In this document: piece after piece, positions 57,874 through 64,000 of the stretch
Position numbering within the stretch: the first letter of the stretch is position 1
How the letters are laid out: the number at the start of each line of letters is the position of its first letter
Source: Aldehydirespirator sp965116665
Lineage (GTDB): Bacteria; Actinomycetota; Acidimicrobiia; Acidimicrobiales; Aldehydirespiratoraceae
NCBI GenBank assembly: GCA_965116665.1
Contig: OZ220709.1
Span: 3,162,001-3,226,000, forward strand
Direction of reading: 5' to 3'
Length of the DNA stretch: 64,000 nucleotides
Made by a program: the position numbers and the translations under genes
The notes under the pieces: model-generated
What the model was told of the DNA's origin: nothing
The model's database searches: none
What the model saw: only the letters and a program-made list of their open reading frames with translations

Positions 57874-59418
57874 GTGGGGCTGAACGCGATCGACCTGGAG
57901 GTGGCCCGGCACCGGTTCACGGCCGCGGCCGACGAGATGGGCGGGGTGCTGCGGCGCACCGGGTACTCCCCCAACATCAAGGAGCGGGCCGACTTCTCCA
58001 CCGCACTGTTCGTGCCCGCCGGCGAGCTGCTGGCCCAGGCCGAGCACATCCCGGTGCATCTGGGCTCGATGCCCGCGTCGGTGCAGGCCGTGATCGACGC
58101 TTTCGGCGACACCCTGGAGCTCGACGCCCAGTACGCGGTCAACGACCCGTACTACGGCGGCACCCACCTCAACGACCTGACCATCGTGCGGCCCGTCGCC
58201 CACCGCGGTGACCTGGTCGGGTGGGTGGCCAACCGGGCCCACCACTCCGACGTAGGCGGCGACGCGCCGGGGTCGATGCCGGCCGACGCCACCCGGCTCG
58301 ACCAGGAGGGCCATGTGGTCCCGCCGACTCTGGCCGCTCGTGGCGGCCAGTGGGTGCCGGAGTTCCTCGACCCGTTCCTGGCCGCCACCCGCACCCCGGA
58401 CGAGCGGGTCGGGGACCTGTCGGCCCAGCTCGGCGCCAACGAGGTCGGCGCCCGGAGGCTTACCGAACTGTGCGAGGCCTACGGGCCGGCCGGGTTCAGC
58501 GCCGTCTGCGACGGGCTGCTCGACTACGGCGAGCGCCGGATGCGGGCCGCCATCGGCGACCTGCCCGACGGGGACTACGGATTCGAGGACTACGTGGAGG
58601 GCCCCGACCGCCTCCACAACATCACCGTGAGGGTCACCATCGACGGCACAAACCTGCACGCCGACTTCGCGGGCTCGGCCCCGCAGGTGGAGGCCAACTT
58701 CAACTCGGTGGAGGCAGTGGCGGTGTCGTGCCTGTACTACGCGGTGCGGGTGGCCACCGACCCGTCCATCCCCGCCAACGGCGGCTGCTACCGGTCGGTC
58801 ACCATGTCGTCGCCGGCGGGATCGATCGTGAGCGCCGAGCCGCCCGCCGCGGTGGCCGCCGGCAACGTGGAGACGTCCCAGCGCATCGCCGACACGCTGC
58901 TGGGGGCGCTGGCGCAGGCGGCGCCGGAGGCGGTGCCGGCCGCGTCGCAGGGGACGATGAACAACGTGCTGGCCGGATCGGACGCCTTCGCCTACTACGA
59001 GACTGTCGGCGGCGGGCAGGGCGGACGGTGCGGCCAGGCCGGCCAGTCGGGCATCCACACCGGCATGACCAACACCAAGAACACCCCGATCGAGAGCCTC
59101 ACCCGGCACTACCCGCTGCGCATCACCGCCTACGGGCTCCGCTCCGGCAGCGGCGGCGAGGGCCGCTACGCCGGCGGCGAGGGCATAGTGCGCGAGATGG
59201 AGTTCTGCGAGGACGCCACCGTGACGCTGATGGGTGAACGACGGGTGACCCGGCCGTGGGGCCTTCAGGGCGGCGGCCCCGGAGCTACCGGCGAGGACTG
59301 GCTGATCCGCCGCTCCGGCAGCCGGGAACTCCTGCCCGGCAAGGTGACCTTCGAAGCCAAGGCCGGCGACCGCCTACGGGTCCTAACCCCAGGAGGAGGC
59401 GCCTGGGGCGCTTCTTGA
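57874..59418 (+). CDS. hyuB: hydantoinase/oxoprolinase subunit B
   Basis: A 514-residue protein from GTG 57874. Family blocks are IDLEVARHRFTAAADEMGGVLRRTGYSPNIKERADFSTALF, LAQAEHIPVHLGSMPASV, NDPYYGGTHLNDLTIVRPV, HHSDVGGDAPGSMPADA and the C-terminal GGQGGRCGQAGQSGIHTGMTNTKNTPIE. Putative metal ligands are the His and Asp residues in HHSDVGG. It is the partner of HyuA. The C-terminal GLRSGSGGEGRYAGGEGIVREM is complete, so the gene is intact. Confidence 0.93.
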   Translation: MGLNAIDLEVARHRFTAAADEMGGVLRRTGYSPNIKERADFSTALFVPAGELLAQAEHIPVHLGSMPASVQAVIDAFGDTLELDAQYAVNDPYYGGTHLNDLTIVRPVAHRGDLVGWVANRAHHSDVGGDAPGSMPADATRLDQEGHVVPPTLAARGGQWVPEFLDPFLAATRTPDERVGDLSAQLGANEVGARRLTELCEAYGPAGFSAVCDGLLDYGERRMRAAIGDLPDGDYGFEDYVEGPDRLHNITVRVTIDGTNLHADFAGSAPQVEANFNSVEAVAVSCLYYAVRVATDPSIPANGGCYRSVTMSSPAGSIVSAEPPAAVAAGNVETSQRIADTLLGALAQAAPEAVPAASQGTMNNVLAGSDAFAYYETVGGGQGGRCGQAGQSGIHTGMTNTKNTPIESLTRHYPLRITAYGLRSGSGGEGRYAGGEGIVREMEFCEDATVTLMGERRVTRPWGLQGGGPGATGEDWLIRRSGSRELLPGKVTFEAKAGDRLRVLTPGGGAWGAS

Positions 59419-59513
59419 TGCGAACGGATAGAGGGGCGCTGGCTGCCACACCAGTGGACACTCATGTGGACAACAGGTTGGACAAAACTAGGGTCTATTA
59501 GTAGCCTCCCAGT

Positions 59514-60689
59514 GTGCGACGCTACCTTGAGTCACATCCGTGGATCACCTTCAAGGCCACCGACTTCAACGACCTCGGACCCAAGACGTGGATGCTGCTG
59601 GGTGAGGCTCGCTCCAAGTGCGATCACCTGGCCGGCGCCCCCCTCCCGCCCGATGTCGCGGAGGACTTCTATCGGGTCGCACTCATAAAGGGGGCACAAG
59701 CAACCACGGCCATCGAGGGCAACACCCTCACCGAGGAACAGGTGGCGGGAATCCTTGATGACACCTTCAAGGCCCCAGAGTCTCGGGCCTATCAGGAGCG
59801 CGAGGTGCGCAACGTGCTCGACGCTCTGCAAGAAATAGCTGACCAAGTCATGCAGAGCGCGTCGCCAACGATCACAAAGCATCTCATCTGCGAATTCAAC
59901 CGGCGTCTCCTGGACGGCACTGAACACGAGCGTGACGCGGTGCCGGGAATGGTACGAGAGCATGCCGTCGCCGTTGCCGGTTACCGGGGCGCTCCGGCAG
60001 AGGACTGTGACTACCTGCTCGAGTGCCTCGCAGAGTGGCTGCAGAGCGACACGTTCAAGTCCGAAGACCCGGAGATCGGGTTCGCGTTGGCAGTGGCCTG
60101 CGCCGTCTACGCCCACCTGTACATGGCCTGGCTACATCCCTTCGGCGACGGCAACGGTCGCACCGCAAGGCTGCTCGAGTTCCTGATTCTCGCGAGGAGC
60201 GGCCTAGCACCTTTGCCTGCCGCTCATCTCCTGTCGAACCACTACAACCTCACGCGGGACCAGTACTACCGCGAGCTAGCTCGAGCAAGCCGAAGCAGCA
60301 CATCGGCGCACTTCTTGACCTACGCGATTCAGGGCTTCGTGGACGGCCTGAGAGAGCAGGTCAGCCAGGTTCGTGCGTTACAACTCCAAGTGGCTTGGGT
60401 CACCTACATCCACGAGGTGATGAACCGCTATCCGGCGAGTCAGGCGCGCGATCGACAGCGCACTCTCGCACTGGAAATGCCGCCGGACGAACCAATCCCA
60501 AGAGACGAACTGCCGGTGCTCACTCCCAAGGTGGCAAGGCTCTACGCGACAACAGGCCCCCGCACGCTCAGCCGCGACCTCAACCGGTTGCGAGCCGCGG
60601 GTCTCTTGCGCAAGCGCGGATACAGATGGGTAGCCAACCAGAGCCGCATCAGGGCCTACATGCCGCCAGTGCCCGAAGGCAACCACTAG
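59514..60689 (+). CDS. Fic-domain AMP-transferase with its own inhibitory helix
   Basis: A 391-residue protein from GTG 59514. The catalytic motif HPFGDGNGRTAR begins at His208. An N-terminal TTAIEGN (about residues 64-70) matches the inhibitory (S/T)xxxE(G/N) motif, so it is a class II, self-inhibited Fic protein. A C-terminal winged helix (SRDLNRLRAAGLLRKRGYRW) suggests DNA or nucleic-acid binding. Fic enzymes transfer AMP from ATP to target proteins. It starts a cluster of toxin-antitoxin genes running to 62.2 kb. GC is a little lower than in hyuB. Confidence 0.92.
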   Translation: MRRYLESHPWITFKATDFNDLGPKTWMLLGEARSKCDHLAGAPLPPDVAEDFYRVALIKGAQATTAIEGNTLTEEQVAGILDDTFKAPESRAYQEREVRNVLDALQEIADQVMQSASPTITKHLICEFNRRLLDGTEHERDAVPGMVREHAVAVAGYRGAPAEDCDYLLECLAEWLQSDTFKSEDPEIGFALAVACAVYAHLYMAWLHPFGDGNGRTARLLEFLILARSGLAPLPAAHLLSNHYNLTRDQYYRELARASRSSTSAHFLTYAIQGFVDGLREQVSQVRALQLQVAWVTYIHEVMNRYPASQARDRQRTLALEMPPDEPIPRDELPVLTPKVARLYATTGPRTLSRDLNRLRAAGLLRKRGYRWVANQSRIRAYMPPVPEGNH

Positions 60690-60729
60690 CACCGTGTCGG
60701 AGGGCTCTCTCCCCACTGCTCGGCGGACA

Positions 60730-61080
60730 TCAGCGGGCGGGCAGGTCGAGGGCTAGGGCTAGTCCGGCTTCGATTCGCCGCATTGTTGCGGGGCCGACCG
60801 TGCCGGCCCAGTCGGACAGCGCCGCCTTGTCGAGGGTGACAACCTGAGAGACGTTGACCACCGAGTCGCGGTCCAGTCCCGACTCTTCGGCAGCGAGTTC
60901 GACATTGCCTGGGGCATCCGCGAGCCGGAGATTGGACGTGATCGCGGCGGCGAGCACCGTCGCGATGCGGCTGAGGTTGAAGCGGTCGCTGGACACCACC
61001 AGCACCGGCCGCCGGTGACCAGGTTCTGATCCCGTCGGGGCGCGCAGATCCGCCCAATGGATGTCGCCGCGGCGGATCAC
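60730..61080 (-). CDS. mazF: MazF/PemK family endoribonuclease toxin
   Basis: A 116-residue protein. The opening IRRGDIHWADLRAPTGSEPGHRRPVLVVSSDRFN is the MazF beta-barrel signature, with the catalytic Arg in HRRPVLVV and Ser in VVSS. VNVSQVVTLDKAAL is the conserved C-terminal block. MazF toxins cut mRNA or tRNA at short motifs. Its GTG start at 61080 overlaps the antitoxin stop by 4 bases. It converges with the Fic gene. Confidence 0.92.
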   Translation of the reverse strand: MIRRGDIHWADLRAPTGSEPGHRRPVLVVSSDRFNLSRIATVLAAAITSNLRLADAPGNVELAAEESGLDRDSVVNVSQVVTLDKAALSDWAGTVGPATMRRIEAGLALALDLPAR

Positions 61081-61310
61081 CAGGATTCAGTCAACGCCCG
61101 GGCCTGCGCGTCCCGCAGGACCGGGTCGAGTTCCGAGGGCTCGTCGGCGTACACCGAGTCCATGCGAGCGGTCACGTCATCGGCATCCACCTCGGCCAGC
61201 AGGCGCTCCAACGCCTGGGCATAGAGGCTCGACCGCGAGCACCGGCGGCGGGCGGCAAGCTCCTCGACCGCCTCAAACACCGCATCAGGAATGGAGACCG
61301 CTACCTTCAC
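61077..61310 (-). CDS. ribbon-helix-helix antitoxin of the MazF pair
   Basis: A 77-residue protein: the N-terminal strand KVAVSIPDAVFEAVEELA and helices RRRCSRSSLYAQALERLLAEV form a CopG-type ribbon-helix-helix, followed by an acidic unstructured tail that would fill the toxin groove. This is the MazE type common in actinobacteria (mycobacterial MazE-like), not the AbrB type. The ATG 61310 start is followed upstream by a short AT-rich promoter (GTATAACCAGGTATTAC near 61318). Confidence 0.88.
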   Translation of the reverse strand: MKVAVSIPDAVFEAVEELAARRRCSRSSLYAQALERLLAEVDADDVTARMDSVYADEPSELDPVLRDAQARALTESW

Positions 61311-61411
61311 AACGTCGAGTATAACCAGGTATTACCCACAGCGCTCAGGGTGGTCCGGTGACCGTTAGCCTCGGTGGCGTGGCTGGTCGGAGTCAAGCAG
61401 GCGAAGGGGAG

Positions 61412-61546
61412 GTCCTTGCTGGGCGGGTGACCGAGTTCGTTCGGGTTGGGGACACGGTGCTCCGCCCGGCTTCGGCGAACACCGAGTCGATGCGGCAGTT
61501 GCTCGTTCACCTGGAGCGGTCCGGGTTCGCCGGGGCGCCGCGCAGA
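61412..61546 (+). pseudogene. truncated N-terminus of an aminoglycoside-phosphotransferase-like gene
   Basis: About 45 codons read VLAGRVTEFVRVGDTVLRP, then LLVHLERSGFAGAPR, which from memory matches the N-terminus of actinobacterial APH-type phosphotransferases (pattern GGRVTxGVVRVGDTVRRP ... LLRHLExxGFxGAPRFLG). The match ends abruptly near 61545, 14 bases before the end of the doc toxin gene. No kinase catalytic loop follows. It looks like a gene decapitated when the toxin-antitoxin block arrived. Confidence 0.65.
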
Positions 61547-61559
61547 CCAGCACCTTCAG

Positions 61560-61940
61560 CTAGACGAGCGAGCGGAGCCAGTGCGCTATGTCCTCGACTT
61601 CGGGGGACTCGGAGGCCACTCGCATGACTAGGCGGTAGACGTCGTCGTTGGGAGCCGAGGTGATCCCAACGCCGTTGAGTTCCAGGAACACCGCTGTGGC
61701 CAGCCAGCCGAGGCGTTTGTTGCCGTCGATCAGGGGATGGTTTCCGACGATGGACTGGAGAAGCGCGGCAGCCTTGGTCCAGATGTCCGGATAGGCGTCT
61801 GCACCGAAGGCGCTGGCCTGCGGGCGGGCGGCCGCCGCGGCCAGCAATCCGGCGTCGCGGACCGGCGGTGGGTTGCCGAGGAGCTCCCCGGCCAACTCGA
61901 TGAGATCATCTGGCTCGAGAAACTCCAAAGGCTCGATCAT
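61560..61940 (-). CDS. doc: Doc-family (Fic-fold) death-on-curing toxin
   Basis: A 126-residue protein with the Doc motif HPLIDGNKRLGW (the usual HPFxDGNKR with Phe replaced by Leu), preceded by AALLQSIVGN and followed by ATAVFLELNGVGI, standard for the family. Doc phosphorylates elongation factor Tu on Thr and halts translation. The start overlaps the antitoxin stop by 4 bases. It is intact apart from the Phe-to-Leu change, which is common enough to be tolerated. Confidence 0.93.
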   Translation of the reverse strand: MIEPLEFLEPDDLIELAGELLGNPPPVRDAGLLAAAAARPQASAFGADAYPDIWTKAAALLQSIVGNHPLIDGNKRLGWLATAVFLELNGVGITSAPNDDVYRLVMRVASESPEVEDIAHWLRSLV

Positions 61941-62140
61941 TCGCCGAGGCGACGCAACGCCTCGCCATGGCGTCGCAGGACCAGTGCAGCCGCCGCGTCG
62001 ATCCGATCACGGCGATCGCGGGAGGCGACATACTCGCGGACGGCGCGCCGGGCCGCCTCCTGCATCGAGATACCTTCAAGAGAGGCCCTCTCTCGTAGCG
62101 CCTCGTGCTCCTCATCGGTCAACCTGAGCGTCATGGCCAT
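61937..62140 (-). CDS. ribbon-helix-helix antitoxin paired with Doc
   Basis: A 67-residue protein: strand MTLRLTDEEHEALRERA and helices GISMQEAARRAVREYVAS give a CopG/Arc-type DNA-binding fold, and the C-terminal helix (RIDAAAALVLRRHGEAL) would neutralise Doc. The classic Doc partner is Phd, a different fold, so this is an alternative pairing. ATG 62140 is preceded by an AT-rich region with palindromes, as expected for autoregulation. Confidence 0.88.
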   Translation of the reverse strand: MAMTLRLTDEEHEALRERASLEGISMQEAARRAVREYVASRDRRDRIDAAAALVLRRHGEALRRLGE

Positions 62141-62250
62141 ACTCCCACGGTATCAGATCGATACCACTACTGCCGCAAGAGATCCTTCTCTCAAACTAAT
62201 CTTATATACCCTGACATAGTATAACATGTTATGGCATATCTCGGCCTCAC
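62141..62250 (-). promoter_or_regulatory. AT-rich operator/promoter of the RHH-doc module
   Basis: Two perfect palindromes stand upstream of the antitoxin: GGTATC-AGATC-GATACC (62149-62165) and ATAACATGTTAT (62221-62232). The first is centred 17 bases before the start codon, a good position for a repressing RHH dimer. The stretch is much AT-richer than its surroundings. Confidence 0.55.
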
Positions 62251-62295
62251 GGCGACAGGATTCGGGGCCGCCGCTGGGCGGGCACCGGAACGGCG

Positions 62296-63234
62296 TTAGG
62301 GCTCTAGGACGACCTTGATGGCGCCGGCGGCCCGGTCGGCGGCGGTGGCGAAGGCCTCCCCGGCGGCGTCGAGCGGGAACCGGTGGGTGATCACCGCCTC
62401 AGCCATCTCGGGCGTCGCGGCCAGCACGGAGGCGGCCGCCTCCATGTCCCGGACCGCGCCGGCGCGCCCGTACATCGACGACGGGACCACCGTGAGCTCC
62501 TTCATGAAGACGTCGGCGAAGGGGAGCTCCAGGCCCTCCCAATAGGCAGCCAGCAGCAGCATGGTGCCGCCGGGGCGGCACCGGGCCGCGGTCTCCACCA
62601 GCGCCGAGGCCGTGCCCGCCGCGTCCACCACGACGTCGTAGGGCTCCTCGGTGAGCGGCGCCGCGCCCAGGCGGTCGGCGGCCTCGCGCTGGGCGTCGTG
62701 GCGGGCCGCCACCGCGGTCTCGCAGCCGGCGGTGCGGGCCACGGCCAGGGCCGCCTGGCCGATGCTGCCCCCGCCGACCACCGCCACCCGCATACCGCCC
62801 TGCAGCCCCGCCAGCCGGAATCCGTGGAAGGCGACGCCGAGCGGCTCCACCAGGCAGGCGTCTCGGGGGTCCACCCCCGCCGGCAACGGCACCAGCATGT
62901 CCGGCGAGACCAGAACCTCGTCGGCCATGCCACCGTCGCGGGTGATGCCGCAGATGCTGTTGAGCGTCTCCGGGCAGCGGTTGTAGTCGCCGGCCCGGCA
63001 CAGCCCGCAGGTGCCGCAGCCTCGGATCGGCTCCACCGCCACCGCCCGCCCGTCGGCGGTGTAGCCCGCGAACTCGTGGCCGATGGTGAACGGATCGAAG
63101 AACCCCAGCTCCAGCATGTGCAGGTCCGAGCCGCACACGCCCGATGAGACCACCTTGACCCGGACCCCGTCACCGGCCGGGGCGGCCACCTCGACGGTGG
63201 TGGCCCGCCCGTCGACGCACCGGACCGCCCTCAC
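62296..63234 (-). CDS. zinc-dependent medium-chain dehydrogenase (threonine/sorbitol dehydrogenase-like)
   Basis: A 312-residue protein from GTG 63234. Catalytic zinc region VVSSGVCGSDLHMLELGF and GHEFAGYTADG; structural zinc Cys residues in GCGTCGLCRAGDYNRCPE; nucleotide site VAVVGGGSIGQAALAVA. It is about 30 residues shorter than the usual 340-350, the C-terminal end being compact, but all zinc ligands are present. It oxidises a secondary alcohol or amino alcohol with NAD(P)+. It starts just before the hydrolase stop, so both are one transcript. Confidence 0.9.
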   Translation of the reverse strand: MRAVRCVDGRATTVEVAAPAGDGVRVKVVSSGVCGSDLHMLELGFFDPFTIGHEFAGYTADGRAVAVEPIRGCGTCGLCRAGDYNRCPETLNSICGITRDGGMADEVLVSPDMLVPLPAGVDPRDACLVEPLGVAFHGFRLAGLQGGMRVAVVGGGSIGQAALAVARTAGCETAVAARHDAQREAADRLGAAPLTEEPYDVVVDAAGTASALVETAARCRPGGTMLLLAAYWEGLELPFADVFMKELTVVPSSMYGRAGAVRDMEAAASVLAATPEMAEAVITHRFPLDAAGEAFATAADRAAGAIKVVLEP

Positions 63235-63236
63235 GG

Positions 63237-64000
63237 CTAGAGGCTGTTGTAGGTGGCCGTCTCGATGTCGGTGTAGAGCTGGTAGGAGCGGGCGTCCGCG
63301 AACGGGAGCTGCTGGCTGATGTAGGCGCCCGCCACCTGGTTGGCCATGTCGATCCAGAAGAAGGAGTTGGCCAGTCCGGCCCACATGAGACCGCCCGCGG
63401 GGCGCCCGGTGGGCAGCGGCTCCTCGTTGATCTGGAAGGTCAGCCCCCACGACTTCTCGACGCCGGGGAAGAACTCGGCCTCGTTGGTGAGGTCGGGGAT
63501 CACCGGCGGCAGGGCGACCACCCGCAGGTCGCCCATGCTGTTGGCCGTCATCTGGTCCACCGTCTCGGGCTGCAGCACCTGGGCGCCGTTGCGGCTGCCC
63601 CGACCGAGGATCATCTGCAGGAAGCAGCAGTAGTCCCCCACCGTGCCGTACAGCCCGCCGCCGCCCATCTGGAACTCCGGCTCGGGGGGCAGCCCGAACT
63701 CGATGGCCACCAGCGACCCGTCGGGCAGCCGGGCGTGCATGGCGGACTGGCGGGCCGCCATGTCGTCACTGATCCGGAAGTTCGTCGAGTCCATGCCGAG
63801 CGGCCCGAGGACGTGCTCGTCGAGGTAGTCGCCGAGGCGCTGGCCCGAGACCTCCTCCACCATTAGGCCGGCGTAGTCGATGTTGGTGCCGTACCACCAC
63901 CGCTCGCCCGGGTCGAACAGCGCCGGGGCGGTCAGCGACGCCAGCTCGCAGGTGGTGATCGACGGGACGCCGGTGGCCTGCTGGTAGCGCAGCAGTTCCT
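63237..64000 (-). CDS. serine hydrolase, class C beta-lactamase family (partial, runs off window end)
   Basis: The C-terminal ~254 residues are visible. The Tyr motif YGTN (in ERWWYGTNIDYAGLMVEEVSG) aligns with the Y-x-N motif, followed by DEHVLGPLGMDSTNF, EFQMGGGGLYGTVGDYCCFLQMILG and the C-terminal WAGLANSFFWIDMANQVAGAY. The nucleophile S-x-x-K region must lie beyond base 64000. It is likely an esterase-type member. The stop lies 3 bases past the dehydrogenase start, so they are co-transcribed. Confidence 0.88.
   Translation of the reverse strand, partial: ELLRYQQATGVPSITTCELASLTAPALFDPGERWWYGTNIDYAGLMVEEVSGQRLGDYLDEHVLGPLGMDSTNFRISDDMAARQSAMHARLPDGSLVAIEFGLPPEPEFQMGGGGLYGTVGDYCCFLQMILGRGSRNGAQVLQPETVDQMTANSMGDLRVVALPPVIPDLTNEAEFFPGVEKSWGLTFQINEEPLPTGRPAGGLMWAGLANSFFWIDMANQVAGAYISQQLPFADARSYQLYTDIETATYNSL

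Noticed and set aside
61358..61627. 89-codon frame as a complete gene
   Set aside because: Only codons ~19-62 look like a real (phosphotransferase) protein; the rest is antisense to doc, so it is listed as a remnant.

Overview
The window is high-GC DNA from a member of the Actinomycetota. It most resembles an uncultured Acidimicrobiia-type bacterium, although this placement is inferred from gene content and not from a marker tree. Supporting signs are the tRNA-Trp - secE - nusG - rplK - rplA - rplJ order, many GTG/TTG starts, NDMA-type alcohol dehydrogenase, F420/flavin-type oxidoreductases, Thr-rich and repeat-rich lipoproteins, and PspC-linked two-component genes. No rRNA, CRISPR array, transposase or phage gene was seen.

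Layout. (1) 1-4.2 kb: the ribosomal/transcription locus on the minus strand, with tRNA-Thr, tRNA-Met and tRNA-Trp and an ECF sigma/zinc anti-sigma pair between the tRNAs. (2) 4.5-18.5 kb: catabolic genes (FAD monooxygenase, PPOX-fold protein, serine hydrolase, acyl-CoA ligase, solute-binding lipoprotein, MoxR/VWA pair, NDMA-type ADH, CoA transferase, amidohydrolase, Rieske oxygenase, 2-oxoglutarate oxygenase). (3) 18.5-22.8 kb: an ABC importer whose lipoprotein fuses two unrelated types of solute-binding domain. (4) 22.9-29.8 kb: flavin enzymes, a ubiD-ubiX pair, a frameshifted carotenoid-desaturase-like gene and yqeC. (5) 30.0 kb: a selenocysteine tRNA (selC), which with yqeC points to selenium use. 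(6) 30.5-31.8 kb: a coiled-coil repeat protein and vapBC. (7) 31.8-41.3 kb: a giant surface protein, a kinase-receiver-DNA-binding fusion lacking the phosphoacceptor Asp, a repeat lipoprotein with cache-like domains, and a principal-type sigma factor. (8) 41.5-46.5 kb: nadE-glnII and an HD-domain protein. (9) 46.6-53.4 kb: envelope-stress-type genes (DUF4349, PspC, PspC-kinase, LuxR-type regulator). (10) 53.4-64 kb: an AAA/DUF4143 ATPase, a DMT transporter, hyuA-hyuB, Fic, mazEF-like, a truncated phosphotransferase remnant, doc with a ribbon-helix-helix antitoxin, a zinc dehydrogenase and a serine hydrolase cut by the window end.

Two themes cut across the regions. First, short tandem duplications recur, both inside genes (15, 33, 33 and about 75 bp units) and at gene junctions where they copy start or stop codons. 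Second, signalling and transport proteins show unusual domain fusions. The best candidates for something undescribed are the double-binding-protein importer (codon usage changes between its two halves) and the phospho-dead kinase/receiver/wHTH fusion.
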